Counted from the stretch's first letter, positions 9,072 through 19,154 are shown. The stretch is 60,584 nucleotides of DNA from Ardenticatenaceae bacterium (GCA_011525915.1 WYBM01000090.1:1-60584), one strand, 5' to 3'. The notes: generated from the letters alone by a model not told the origin. Made by a program: numbers and translations.

Positions 9072-11963
9072 TTAAACATGGCCATTAAGGTAGACCCGCA
9101 AAAACTGGCCTGTGTACGACCTCTCTACCTGCGCCACTTGCTCCGGCGTGCCATAGGCCACAATTTCCCCGCCGCGGTCGCCCCCCTCCGGCCCCATGTC
9201 GATGATTGTGTCTGCCACCTTGATGATGTCCAGGTTATGCTCAATGATAATGACCGTGTTCCCCTTGTCTACCAGCCGGTTCAGGGCCACGATCAACTTG
9301 GCGACGTCATGTGAATGTAATCCTACGCTGGGCTCATCCAGGATATAAATAGTACGCCCAGTGGCGATCTTGGAAAGCTCCCGGCTCAACTTGATGCGCT
9401 GCGCTTCGCCGCCGCTGAGGGTGGGCGCCGGCTGCCCCAGGGTGATGTAGCCCAGCCCGACATCCATCAACGTTTGCAGCTTGCGCTTGATGGGCGGAAT
9501 GTTTTCAAAAAAGGTCAGCCCCTCTTCAACACTCAAATCCAACACCTCGGCGATGTTCTTGCCTTTATAACGCACTTGCAGCGTCTCGCGGTTGTAGCGT
9601 GTGCCGTGGCATACGTCACAAGGCACGTAAATGTCTGGCAGAAATTGCATCTCGATCCGGTTTTGACCCTGCCCTTCACATGCTTCGCAGCGGCCGCCTT
9701 TAACGTTGAAGCTGAAGCGGCCCGGCTTGTAGCCGCGTATCTTGCTCTCTGGCAGGCTGGCAAACAGGTCACGGATGGGGTTAAATAAATTCGTATAGGT
9801 AGCCGGGTTGGAACGAGGTGTACGGCCGATGGGTGACTGGTCGATCTCAATCACTTTGTCCAGGTGTTCTAACCCTTCAATGGTCTTGTGTTTGCCTGGC
9901 AATACTTTGGATTTGTAAAAGTACTGGTTCAGCTTTTTGGCCAAAATTTCAATCAGGAAGGAGCTTTTGCCGCTGCCGCTGACGCCAGTGACACACACAA
10001 ACTGGCCCAAGGGGACGCAAATATCTACCTCTTTTAAGTTATTCTCGGTTGCGCCCACCACCTTAATAAATGCGCCAGCGCCTTTGCGTCGTTTCCGAGG
10101 GATGGGGATGCGTTCACGCCCGCTGAGATAGGCACCGGTAATGGATTGCTCATGAGCGGCCACCACATCTGGTGGGCCTTCGGCCACCACGGCGCCGCCA
10201 TGCAGCCCCGCACCTGGCCCCAGGTCTATGATCCAGTCGGCGGCACGCATGGTGTCTTCATCATGTTCCACTACCAGGACGGTGTTGCCCAGATCACGCA
10301 TCCCTTGCAGGGTGTGAATAAGGCGGGCGTTGTCACGTTGATGCAGGCCGATGCTGGGCTCATCCAGCACGTATAACACGCCCATAAGTTGGCTGCCAAT
10401 TTGGGTGGCCAGGCGGATGCGCTGCGCCTCGCCGCCAGAGAGCGTGCCGGCTGTGCGATCCAGCGTCAGGTAGTCCAGCCCCACGTTGACCATAAACTGC
10501 ACCCGGTCGCCAATCTCCTTAAGGATGGGGCGGGCGATCATTTGTTGGCGCGGGGTGAGCGGCGAATCTGCTTCCTGGCGCAGGCTGTTGACCCAGGGCA
10601 GCATATGCACCACGGCCGTGCCTGTTACCTGGCTGATGGTTGTCCCCTCAATGTCTACGGCCCGCGCCACCGGATTTAGCCGCGCCCCGCCGCATGTTTC
10701 ACACGGTAAATCCACCATGTACTCTTGCAGCTTGTCGCGCACATAGTCAGAGGTGGATTCGTTGTAGCGCCGCCATAGATTGGGTATGACTCCTTCATAC
10801 TTTGTCTTATATTCACGCCGGTCGCCCTCCCGGTTAGCATAAGGCACCACCACATCTTCCTGGCCACTACCGTACAACAAAATGTGCATTTGGGCGTCGG
10901 TGAGATTTTTAATGGGGGTGTCAGTATCAATATTAAAGTGTACGGCCGTGGCCTTTAATAACTGCCAGTAATACCCCTGTTTATCTTCTGTTGGCCAGCC
11001 TACAATGGCGCCATGAGCCAATGACAGATCTTTGTTGGGGGCTACCAGGTCTGGGTCAATTTGTTTGGTGGTGCCTAAGCCCTGGCAGGCCGGGCAGGCG
11101 CCGTGAGGGCTGTTAAAGCTAAAGGTGCGCGGCTCAATCTCTGGGATGCTGGTACCGTCATACGGGCAGTAAAGATGCTCGGAATAAAGCCGGTCAATCG
11201 GGTTATCTACATCGGTGACATCATTGATAATCACGATGCCATTGCCCAATCGCAGCGCCGTCTCAATAGAGTCTGTCAGGCGAGACTTGGCCGCCTGGGC
11301 ATCCTCCCCGTCATCATCTGGTTCATGCCGAATAACCAGGCGGTCTACCACGGCTTCAATGCTGTGGTTTTTGTAGCGATCCAGGGCGATCTCCTCATCT
11401 ACGGAATGCACGTCACCGTTGACACGCACACGCACAAAGCCGGCTTTACGCACGTCATCAAAAATGCCCTGGTGATGACCTTTACGGTCACGTACCAGCG
11501 GCGCCAGCACCTGAATGCGGCTGTTTAACGGCATGTGGATCACGGCGTCTACGATTTGCTCGGCCGATTGCGGCATGACTGGCCGGCCACATTCCGGGCA
11601 GTGCGGCGTGCCTACGCGGGCATAAAGCAGGCGCAGGTAGTCGTAAATCTCTGTCACTGTGCCTACCGTGGAGCGTGGATTGTGGCTGACCCCTTTTTGG
11701 TCTATGGAGACGGCTGGGCTGAGGCCTTCAATCTGATCGACATCTGGCTTTTCCATCTGCCCCAGAAACTGGCGGGCGTAAGCGGAAAGAGATTCCACAT
11801 AACGCCGCTGCCCTTCGGCGAAGATGGTATCAAAGGCCAGAGAGGATTTACCGGAGCCTGACAGCCCGGTAAGAACAACAAGCTGGTCGCGAGGAATTTC
11901 TACAGTGATGTTTTTCAGGTTATGGGCGCGTGCGCCACGCACGATGATTTTGTCTAAAGACAT
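9072..11963 (-). CDS. uvrA: excinuclease ABC subunit A
   Basis: 963 residues, the usual UvrA length. UvrA is the damage-sensing ATPase of nucleotide excision repair and loads UvrB. Visible features: N-terminal Walker A GLSGSGKSS, zinc-binding CPECG and CPYDG ... CPACQGLG cysteines, CETCGGARLNP, the signature LSGGEAQRIRLATQIG followed by LDEPSIGLHQRD. Then a second half with GVSGSGKSS, the CEACEGQG ... CDVCHGTRYN zinc module, LSGGEAQRIKL and LDEPSVGLHSHD. The gene stands alone, convergent with the peptidase gene and divergent from the RNase D gene; uvrB and uvrC are not in the window. AAGAGAG precedes the ATG. Confidence 0.98.
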   Translation of the reverse strand: MSLDKIIVRGARAHNLKNITVEIPRDQLVVLTGLSGSGKSSLAFDTIFAEGQRRYVESLSAYARQFLGQMEKPDVDQIEGLSPAVSIDQKGVSHNPRSTVGTVTEIYDYLRLLYARVGTPHCPECGRPVMPQSAEQIVDAVIHMPLNSRIQVLAPLVRDRKGHHQGIFDDVRKAGFVRVRVNGDVHSVDEEIALDRYKNHSIEAVVDRLVIRHEPDDDGEDAQAAKSRLTDSIETALRLGNGIVIINDVTDVDNPIDRLYSEHLYCPYDGTSIPEIEPRTFSFNSPHGACPACQGLGTTKQIDPDLVAPNKDLSLAHGAIVGWPTEDKQGYYWQLLKATAVHFNIDTDTPIKNLTDAQMHILLYGSGQEDVVVPYANREGDRREYKTKYEGVIPNLWRRYNESTSDYVRDKLQEYMVDLPCETCGGARLNPVARAVDIEGTTISQVTGTAVVHMLPWVNSLRQEADSPLTPRQQMIARPILKEIGDRVQFMVNVGLDYLTLDRTAGTLSGGEAQRIRLATQIGSQLMGVLYVLDEPSIGLHQRDNARLIHTLQGMRDLGNTVLVVEHDEDTMRAADWIIDLGPGAGLHGGAVVAEGPPDVVAAHEQSITGAYLSGRERIPIPRKRRKGAGAFIKVVGATENNLKEVDICVPLGQFVCVTGVSGSGKSSFLIEILAKKLNQYFYKSKVLPGKHKTIEGLEHLDKVIEIDQSPIGRTPRSNPATYTNLFNPIRDLFASLPESKIRGYKPGRFSFNVKGGRCEACEGQGQNRIEMQFLPDIYVPCDVCHGTRYNRETLQVRYKGKNIAEVLDLSVEEGLTFFENIPPIKRKLQTLMDVGLGYITLGQPAPTLSGGEAQRIKLSRELSKIATGRTIYILDEPSVGLHSHDVAKLIVALNRLVDKGNTVIIIEHNLDIIKVADTIIDMGPEGGDRGGEIVAYGTPEQVAQVERSYTGQFLRVYLNGHV

Positions 11964-12291
11964 AATTCTCTCTTAACGCGGAGGCGCAAAGAAAGATATG
12001 AGTCTCCGCATTATGATGTCATTTTAAGCAATCGGCAATTCTACCACGCGACCAAGGGGCAGACCATAGTGGATCACATTTTTCTAGCGGCAGCTTATAA
12101 TTCACGGGACGGTTACTTGACCCTCGTGCTATAATAATAAGTGGCACTGAATGAGAGGTGGCTGGTTTAAGGCCTAACCACCTTGACATAAAATTATTTT
12201 CCCACTAGCTATTGCATGAATCATCGCAAACATCACCTTTTATCCACACAGTTCCCTCCCCATATTTCCCTATGAGTGTAGGAGTTGTGTT
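11964..12291. other. divergent intergenic region uvrA / RNase D
   Basis: 328 bp with no protein gene. Next to uvrA is an inverted GCGGAG ... CTCCGC pair (around 11978-12009). An extended -10 and a hairpin serve the rightward gene and are listed separately. A single perfect DnaA-box sequence at 12240-12248 stands alone and is not taken as an origin. Confidence 0.5.
12127..12182 (+). promoter_or_regulatory. extended -10 promoter and leader hairpin
   Basis: TG-C-TATAAT at 12127-12135 is a perfect extended -10; there is no recognisable -35, which such promoters do not need. About 20 bases on, GGTGG (12157-12161) pairs with CCACC (12178-12182). Transcription from here would give the RNase D gene an untranslated leader of about 150 bases. 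Confidence 0.4.
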
Positions 12292-13419
12292 TTGAGTTTT
12301 CTACCTCATACACTCATCACGTCCCCCCGTTTGTGGCTGGAATGTCTGGAGCATCTCCAGGCTGAACCTCGCCTGGCTATTGACCTGGAAGCAAACAGCA
12401 TGTATGCCTACCGGGAACGGGTGTGTCTGGTACAAATCACCATTTCCGAGCAGGATTTTATTATTGATCCGCTGGCCGTGGATGATTTAAGCGGGCTGGG
12501 GGCGATCATCGAAGACCCGGCCATTGAAAAGGTATTTCACGCCGCCGAATATGATTTGATGCTGCTGAAACGGCAGTACGGTTGGCAGTGTCACAATTTG
12601 TTTGACACCATGTGGGCTGCCCGCATTTTGGGGTATGAACGTTATGGTCTGGCCAATTTATTGGAGGCGCTGTATGGTGTGAAGCAAAACAAAAAGTTCC
12701 AAAAGGCAAACTGGTGCAAACGGCCGTTGACCCCGGAGCTCCTGGCCTATGCCCAACGTGATACCCATTACCTGCTGCGCTTACGTGATCACCTGGCTCA
12801 CGAATTGGCTGCCGCCGGGTATACCGGCGAAGCGCAAGAGATTTTTGCGGAGCAAACGCTGGTATCACCCAATCACCAGGCGTTTGACCCGGACGGCTTT
12901 TGGACCATTAGCGGCGCGTTTGATCTAACACGGCAGCAGCAGGCAGTGTTAAAAGCGCTGTATGCCTTTCGTGATCAGCAGGCTGAGCGGCGCGACCAGC
13001 CATTGTTTAAAGTTTTTAGTGACAAGACACTGCTGCAGTTGGCCGCTGCCATGCCAGAAACTATCCGCGATCTGCATGACGTTTTTGGCATGTCTCATGG
13101 GCAGGTGCAGCGTTACGGCCGTGCACTGCTGCAAATTATCATGGCCAACCAGCAAATTGAACCACCCCGTTTCCCCAAACGCAATCATCGCCCGCCAGAT
13201 GACGTGTGTAACCGGTATGAAAGATTACACACCTGGCGTAAAGAGAAAGCCCAGGCCCGGGGCGTGGAATCAGACGTTATCCTCAGCCGTGACGCCCTGT
13301 GGGCAATTGCCTACGAACACCCCCAGACCCTTGATCAGTTGACACATGTTAAGCAATTGGGGACATGGCGCGCCAAAATGTATGGCGAGGAGATCGTAAA
13401 ACTGCTCAATCATCCGTAA
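12292..13419 (+). CDS. rnd: ribonuclease D
   Basis: 375 residues. A 3'-to-5' exoribonuclease of the DEDD family that trims tRNA and other structured RNAs. The acidic residues are in LAIDLEANSM (motif I), FHAAEYDLMLLKR and NLFDTMWAARIL (motif II region) and YAQRDTHYLLRL (motif III). An HRDC domain follows (about 210-285) and a second HRDC-like segment ends the protein. The start is TTG at 12292, with GGAG seven bases before it; it overlaps the TGA stop of a seven-codon minicistron beginning ATG 12272. The beta-CASP nuclease gene follows 54 bp downstream on the same strand, suggesting an RNA-processing pair. Confidence 0.93.
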   Translation: MSFLPHTLITSPRLWLECLEHLQAEPRLAIDLEANSMYAYRERVCLVQITISEQDFIIDPLAVDDLSGLGAIIEDPAIEKVFHAAEYDLMLLKRQYGWQCHNLFDTMWAARILGYERYGLANLLEALYGVKQNKKFQKANWCKRPLTPELLAYAQRDTHYLLRLRDHLAHELAAAGYTGEAQEIFAEQTLVSPNHQAFDPDGFWTISGAFDLTRQQQAVLKALYAFRDQQAERRDQPLFKVFSDKTLLQLAAAMPETIRDLHDVFGMSHGQVQRYGRALLQIIMANQQIEPPRFPKRNHRPPDDVCNRYERLHTWRKEKAQARGVESDVILSRDALWAIAYEHPQTLDQLTHVKQLGTWRAKMYGEEIVKLLNHP

Positions 13420-13473
13420 TCTCTCACCGGTTACTGCCTACAGATGATCGGTAACCACTCACAAGGAGAACCC

Positions 13474-14883
13474 ATGAAACTGACCTTTCACGGCGCGGTG
13501 CGCACGGTCACCGGCTCCCAACACCTGATTGAAGTCAATGGCAAAAAGCTGCTGCTAGATTGTGGTCTTTACCAGGGGTCGCGTAAAGATACCTATGCCC
13601 GTAACCAGGTTTTGCCGTTTAACGCCGCGGAGATAGATGCCCTCATTCTGTCTCATGCGCACATTGATCACTGCGGTAATGTGCCGAACCTGGTGAAGAG
13701 CGGCTTCCAGGGGCACATTGTCTGTACCTATGCCACGCGTGACCTGGCCACAGTCATGCTGCGCGACAGCGCCAAGATTCAACAATATGATGTGGCGTAT
13801 TTAAATAAAAAGCGAGAGAAACAAAACCTGCCGCTGTTGGCGCCCATTTACGATCTGGCAGATGCCGTAGAAAGTTTGAAGAACTTTGTGGGCATTGGGT
13901 ATGAACGGCCGTTTCTGGTGTTGCCCGGTGTAACGGTGACCTTTTATGATGCCGGGCATATCCTTGGCTCAGCCATTACGGTGCTGGACATTGAAGACCA
14001 GGAGCAGAAGCGTGACGTGCGGCTGGTCTTCAGCGGTGATCTGGGCCGCCCAGACCGCCCCATTTTGCGTGACCCTACATTTATTGATGAAGCGGATGTG
14101 TTGTTGGTGGAAAGCACCTATGGCAACCGCCTGCACGAAGCCCAGGAAGATGGCAGCCGTAAACTGGAACGTATTGTTAATGAAACGTATAAACGGGGGG
14201 GCAAACTCATTGTGCCTGCTTTTGCCGTGGGGCGCACACAGGAATTGGTATATCGGCTGCACCAACTCGTAGAACGCCGGGATATTCCGCCGCACCTGCC
14301 TGTGTACGTGGACAGCCCCATGGCCATAGATGCTACCAGCGTCTATCGCTTGCATCCGGAGGCATATGACGAGGAAATATCAAAATTTCTCCTGGAAAAT
14401 GGTGGCAACGATCCCTTTGGCTTTGACATGATGCGTTATACACGCTCAACCGCTGAATCAAAAGAGTTAAACTTCCTGGCAGAACCGGCGGTCATCATCA
14501 GCGCCAGCGGCATGGCCGAGGCCGGCCGTATTTTGCACCACCTGAAAAATAATGTTGAAGATCCTCGCAACACCATTCTCATCGTTGGCTGGCAGGCGCC
14601 ACATACGTTAGGGCGGCGTATTGTAGAAAAGCAGCCACGGGTACACATTTTTGGTGAAGAGTATCATTTAAAGGCGCAGGTGGAAACCATAAACGGGTTT
14701 AGTGCCCATGCTGACCGGCACGAATTGTTGGCGTGGACAGGCCGTTACCGTCAACGGCCGTCTCATACCTACATTGTTCACGGTGAAGAAGAGGCGTCAC
14801 TGGCGCTGGCTGATGCCCTGAGAGACCAACAAGGCTTTCCAGATGTACACGTGCCGGAGCTTGGTCAGAGCTTCTCCGTGTAG
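13474..14883 (+). CDS. beta-CASP metallo-beta-lactamase ribonuclease
   Basis: 469 residues from ATG 13474, chosen because AAGGAG lies seven bases upstream; the frame is open to 13444. The metallo-beta-lactamase core shows SHAHIDHCGNVP, DAGHILGSA and FSGDLGRPD. The beta-CASP inserts show VESTYGNRLH, VPAFAVGRTQE and ISASGMAEAGR, and the last zinc ligand is in GFSAHADRHEL. This is the layout of the TTHA0252-type RNA nucleases related to CPSF-73. It lacks the KH domain of archaeal homologues. Endonucleolytic, possibly also exonucleolytic, RNA processing is likely. Confidence 0.93.
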   Translation: MKLTFHGAVRTVTGSQHLIEVNGKKLLLDCGLYQGSRKDTYARNQVLPFNAAEIDALILSHAHIDHCGNVPNLVKSGFQGHIVCTYATRDLATVMLRDSAKIQQYDVAYLNKKREKQNLPLLAPIYDLADAVESLKNFVGIGYERPFLVLPGVTVTFYDAGHILGSAITVLDIEDQEQKRDVRLVFSGDLGRPDRPILRDPTFIDEADVLLVESTYGNRLHEAQEDGSRKLERIVNETYKRGGKLIVPAFAVGRTQELVYRLHQLVERRDIPPHLPVYVDSPMAIDATSVYRLHPEAYDEEISKFLLENGGNDPFGFDMMRYTRSTAESKELNFLAEPAVIISASGMAEAGRILHHLKNNVEDPRNTILIVGWQAPHTLGRRIVEKQPRVHIFGEEYHLKAQVETINGFSAHADRHELLAWTGRYRQRPSHTYIVHGEEEASLALADALRDQQGFPDVHVPELGQSFSV

Positions 14884-15012
14884 CCCTTCCTTCCTATCCA
14901 CTATCCTGACCATTCTTTGTTATAGTATGTGGTATTGGGGTTGAGTCAATTTTTTGGCAGTGACACATCATCACCATGCTCATATTCCAAAATTCCTACT
15001 TGGAGGTTGGAG

Positions 15013-15081
15013 ATGGTAGATACTTCTCATTTTTCTGAGGCACCACATGCTCGCAAGTATGGATATACCAATGTTAAGTAA
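15013..15081 (+). CDS. possible 22-residue leader peptide
   Basis: ATG at 15013 stands behind GGAGGTTGGAG, a far better ribosome binding site than any in front of the following gene. The frame runs 22 codons (it begins MVDTSHFSEAPHARKYG) and ends with TAA at 15079-15081. That stop overlaps the first codons of the next gene if its start is ATG 15071. This is the geometry of translational coupling, or of a sequencing or evolutionary frameshift that split one gene. Nothing is known about the peptide. Confidence 0.35.
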   Translation: MVDTSHFSEAPHARKYGYTNVK

Positions 15082-15388
15082 CGGATCGGACGTGCTGCAG
15101 GCAGATAAGCAACTAAAGAACGACCTGGTTTTCCTTCGTGATCGCTTAAAAGAGTTACAGGCGTGGCCGGCCGCCGGGGATGACCTGTTAAACCTGGCGC
15201 CGGATTTTTATTGGCATTCAACGCCTCTAAGCGAATCGGATTTTGAATGGCTGCCTCTGGTTGTTAAAGATTCTATTAAAGGGGTGGATATTGGGTTTCA
15301 ATATCCGGCTTTTTTTCAAAAGCTGCTGACAAACGCACGCTTGCGCCGCCTTTTTCTGGCAGGATTAGATGAAGCTTTAGCTTTATAG
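15071..15388 (+). CDS. hypothetical protein
   Basis: 105 residues from ATG 15071; ATG 15047 in the same frame is an alternative. I do not recognise it. It is soluble, with a short amphipathic stretch (QLKNDLVFLRDRLKEL) and a C-terminal half rich in aromatic and leucine residues (DFEWLPLVVKDSIKG, FFQKLLTNARLRRLF). There are no cysteines and no obvious catalytic motif. The frame is probably real because it follows the coding style of its neighbours, has a hairpin after it, and sits behind the possible leader peptide. It converges with kbl. Confidence 0.55.
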   Translation: MLSNGSDVLQADKQLKNDLVFLRDRLKELQAWPAAGDDLLNLAPDFYWHSTPLSESDFEWLPLVVKDSIKGVDIGFQYPAFFQKLLTNARLRRLFLAGLDEALAL

Positions 15389-15389
15389 G

Positions 15390-15432
15390 CAGTGGGTGTG
15401 CCCTTGAGGACCCCCACTGGGGCGTACCATTT

Positions 15433-15434
<2 letters not shown>
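15390..15434 (+). terminator. candidate terminator
   Basis: CAGTGGG (15390-15396) pairs with CCCACTG (15413-15419), and TTTTT follows at 15430-15434. The T-run is ten bases from the stem and reaches the stop codon of kbl, so the match is only fair. Confidence 0.35.
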
Positions 15435-16614
<1,180 letters not shown>

Positions 16615-16623
16615 GAGTTCTCC

Positions 16624-17379
16624 TTACATGTTTGTGGGAAAATCAAAAAATTTTACTTCAAGGTCAAACCGTTCGGCCAGATGCTGCCCTAGCGCCTTGA
16701 CACCACCTGTTTCTGTGGCGTAATGTCCGGCAAAAATGACGTTTAGCCCATAATCAGCGGCAGCCCAATAATTTTGATGGGAAGTTTCCCCGGTGAGAAA
16801 CGTATCGGCACCCAAAGCTTTGGCCTCGGCTACCTTGTCAGCGCCAAACCCGGAAACAATGGCCAGACGTTGTACATTCTGGGGCCCGTGGGCCAGAACG
16901 GCCGTCTTGGCATGTAACACCTGTTCCACCCTGGCAACCAGATCAGCCAGGTGAGGTGCCCCGGCCACCGGGCCTATAACCCCGATGGGGGTTCCTGTAG
17001 GGGCGCACCACCAATCGGCAATGTCTACACCGAGCTGTTGAGCCAGGACAGCGTTATTACCCACTTCGGGGTGGGCATCTAAGGGCAAGTGGGCGGCGTA
17101 GAGATTCAGGCCATGTTTCATCAGGCGCCGCACCCGTTCGCCCAGCGGCCCGGCAATGCGTTCCACCGAACGCCACAAAATACCATGATGCACCAGCAGC
17201 AGATCTGCCTGCCAGGCCACGGCCGTGTTAATAATGTGCGGTGAAACATCTACCGCCAGGGCAACCCGGCGTACTTCCTGGTTTTCTGTTTCCACTTGCA
17301 ACCCTTGGGGGCCATAGTCTGCAATGTCATTGATGCGCAGATAAGCGTCCAGATAGCTCACTAATTCGTCACGTTTCAT
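16624..17379 (-). CDS. Nif3-like dinuclear metal-binding protein
   Basis: 251 residues, a short NIF3/YbgI-type protein annotated elsewhere as GTP cyclohydrolase I type 2 homologue. Metal-ligand motifs: LLLVHHGILW (paired histidines), NLYAAHLPLDAHPEVGNN and the C-terminal FAGHYATETGG. The GGNIG-type segment reads VSGFGADKVAEAKALG. These proteins form hexameric toroids with two metals per subunit; their cellular role is unresolved. First gene of a likely operon with kbl. It diverges from the HNH gene with about 100 bp between. Confidence 0.88.
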   Translation of the reverse strand: MKRDELVSYLDAYLRINDIADYGPQGLQVETENQEVRRVALAVDVSPHIINTAVAWQADLLLVHHGILWRSVERIAGPLGERVRRLMKHGLNLYAAHLPLDAHPEVGNNAVLAQQLGVDIADWWCAPTGTPIGVIGPVAGAPHLADLVARVEQVLHAKTAVLAHGPQNVQRLAIVSGFGADKVAEAKALGADTFLTGETSHQNYWAAADYGLNVIFAGHYATETGGVKALGQHLAERFDLEVKFFDFPTNM

Positions 17380-17439
17380 ATCACCACCCTGTTAACCATC
17401 TTTTAACCATTTCTTAACTGACGCCCCCCAGATGTAGGA

Positions 17440-17468
17440 TTGACGATGTATAGCGTGGCAGGTATACT
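17440..17468 (+). promoter_or_regulatory. strong sigma-70 promoter for the HNH gene
   Basis: TTGACG (17440-17445), a 17-base spacer and TATACT (17463-17468) give the best promoter in the window. The start codon of the HNH gene is at 17478, only ten bases after the -10, so the transcript would begin within a few bases of the ATG. No ribosome binding site is present. Confidence 0.65.
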
Positions 17469-17477
17469 GCTGGCGTC

Positions 17478-17999
17478 ATGAGCAAAGATGGCCTTTTGTA
17501 CGAGCCAGTGCTAACGCTCAATGCGAACTTTGAACCTTTGCATGTTTGCAGCACAAAGCGGGCACTGATGCTCCTCGTTACCGGAAAAGCAGAAATTATC
17601 TTAAACGGCCGTGGAAAAATTCGCAGCAGCTCTGCCGAATTTGAGATTCCCTCGGTCATCAGGCTTGGCTACATGATCAAACGACCGCACCCGCGAATCC
17701 CTCTTTCCAAACGCGAAATTCTGCGACGAGATAATTATACCTGTCAATACTGTGGCCATAAAACGTACACGTTGACGCTTGATCACGTCATTCCCCGTCA
17801 TTCGGGCGGGCAGCATACCTGGGATAATCTGGTGGCTGCTTGTGCGTCTTGTAACCGGCGCAAGGGGGGCGATACACCCGAAAAGGCTAATATGCCGCTT
17901 ATGCGTCTGCCACGGGAGCCAAAACCGTCGGCCATGTATTTGTTCAGCCGGCATTTGGATAGTCATGAAGAGTGGATGCAGTTTATAGAAGGCTGGTAG
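17478..17999 (+). CDS. HNH endonuclease family protein
   Basis: 173 residues. An N-terminal domain (about 1-75) with LTLNANFEPLHVCSTKRAL precedes an HNH module: CQYCG, then LTLDHVIPRHSGGQHTWDNLV with the catalytic histidine, and CASCNRRKGG. The two CxxC pairs bind zinc. This family is widespread in free-living bacteria, usually not next to restriction genes, and may act in DNA repair or maintenance rather than in defence. The mRNA is probably leaderless or nearly so. The gene converges with the phosphatase gene, with four bases between. Confidence 0.88.
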   Translation: MSKDGLLYEPVLTLNANFEPLHVCSTKRALMLLVTGKAEIILNGRGKIRSSSAEFEIPSVIRLGYMIKRPHPRIPLSKREILRRDNYTCQYCGHKTYTLTLDHVIPRHSGGQHTWDNLVAACASCNRRKGGDTPEKANMPLMRLPREPKPSAMYLFSRHLDSHEEWMQFIEGW

Positions 18000-18003
18000 A
18001 TGA

Positions 18004-18489
18004 TCAGCTTTTTGTGCGGCTTTGAGCATTTGCCTCGGCCAGGGTCACAATACGGTCAAATCCCCCATGCAGCAGGCTTGTTACTTCTGTTACCATTTCC
18101 TGGTAATCATTCATAACCCCGCCATAGGGGTCTGGGATGCTGTATTGTTTACCCACCATCTCACTTAAGAGGTAAATATGACCATGGTATTGGGGAAACT
18201 CGATTTGTAGGGCCTCTACGTGCCCCAGTTCCATGCACAAAACCAGGTCTGCCTGAGCCATCATGTCAGCGTCTACCATACGAGCGACATGATGGCTAAT
18301 GTCAAGACCTTGCTCGGCCATCAATTGAATGCTATGGTGAGCCGCGCCACGGACTGTAACGGCCCAGGTGCCAGCCGATTCTACGACCCAGCCGGCGCGG
18401 CCACTTTGCTGCAACTGTTGTTTTAACAGGGCAGTTACAACGGGTGAACGACAAATGTTAGCGGTACACACGACCAGAATATGTGGCAT
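18004..18489 (-). CDS. low-molecular-weight protein-tyrosine phosphatase
   Basis: 161 residues, the usual length. The P-loop CTANICRSP (Cx5R with catalytic cysteine and arginine) lies near residue 8, and the general-acid loop IPDPYGG is at about 120. Such enzymes dephosphorylate tyrosine kinases of polysaccharide export (Wzb/YwlE type) or protein-arginine phosphate. No tyrosine kinase is in the window, though many polysaccharide genes are. A threonine in the P-loop after the cysteine (CT rather than CL/CV) resembles the arginine-phosphatase branch, but this is weak evidence. Confidence 0.92.
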   Translation of the reverse strand: MPHILVVCTANICRSPVVTALLKQQLQQSGRAGWVVESAGTWAVTVRGAAHHSIQLMAEQGLDISHHVARMVDADMMAQADLVLCMELGHVEALQIEFPQYHGHIYLLSEMVGKQYSIPDPYGGVMNDYQEMVTEVTSLLHGGFDRIVTLAEANAQSRTKS

Positions 18490-18557
18490 ACCTTAACTTT
18501 AACTGAGTCGCCCCCTTTGTAGCAAACACCCACGGCCCAAATCAGCCACAATTAACG

Positions 18558-19118
18558 TTAATCTAATGCGGGCTGCAGCAAACCATAGTTGTCGTCACGT
18601 CGTCGGTACAATACGTTGATGGCGTCATCGTCGGCATTGTAGAAGACATAAAAATCATGGCCTAACAATTCAATCTGGTCAATGGCTTCGTCGGCCGTCA
18701 TCGGTTTAATCGAAAAGCGCTTGGTGCGTACAATCCGCGCTTCATCCATTTCCTCGGCATCTTCAACGGGCAACGGTTCGCCCATAAACTCTTCAGTGTG
18801 GCCGCTTTGCCGCCACTTTCGCTGTCGTTTACCCCGATACCGGCTTATTTGACGGTACAATTTGTCTATGACGGTGTCAATGGCAGCAAACATATCATTG
18901 CTGCGTTCTTCCGCTCGTAAAATGGTTCCCCGATTATCGCGCACCGTTATTTGGGCTACCTGGCTGTGCACGGCACTGCGCGTATTTTCTGTTGTCAGGT
19001 CCACGCGTACTTCGGTCAGATTGGGCATATAACGATCAAGCCGACCTGCTTTCTTTTCCACATAGTTTTGCAACCGTGAGGTGACTTCCATGTTACGACC
19101 TTGAATTGTCAGTTCCAT
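18558..19118 (-). CDS. hpf: ribosome hibernation promoting factor, long form
   Basis: 186 residues: an N-terminal S30AE domain (about 1-100, beginning with MELTIQGRNMEVTSRLQNYV) that binds the decoding centre, a charged linker, and a C-terminal dimerisation domain (about 130-186) with VRTKRFSIKPMTADEAIDQ. The long form dimerises 70S ribosomes into inactive 100S particles in stationary phase. A conserved ending (DDNYGLLQP) is present. Downstream of comF with about 36 bp between, a common gene order in Gram-positive-like lineages. Confidence 0.95.
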   Translation of the reverse strand: MELTIQGRNMEVTSRLQNYVEKKAGRLDRYMPNLTEVRVDLTTENTRSAVHSQVAQITVRDNRGTILRAEERSNDMFAAIDTVIDKLYRQISRYRGKRQRKWRQSGHTEEFMGEPLPVEDAEEMDEARIVRTKRFSIKPMTADEAIDQIELLGHDFYVFYNADDDAINVLYRRRDDNYGLLQPALD

Positions 19119-19154
19119 TGTCTTTCTCCCTTAATCGATCAAGATAAGTTTTTC

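Noticed and set aside
12240..12248. Perfect DnaA box TTATCCACA near rnd
   Set aside because: Single copy with no cluster of boxes, no dnaA/dnaN nearby; another exact copy lies inside oppF, so chance is enough.
13425..13458. GGTTAC ... GTAACC inverted pair between rnd and the beta-CASP gene as a terminator
   Set aside because: Six-base arms, 14-base loop and no T-run; the two genes are more likely co-transcribed.
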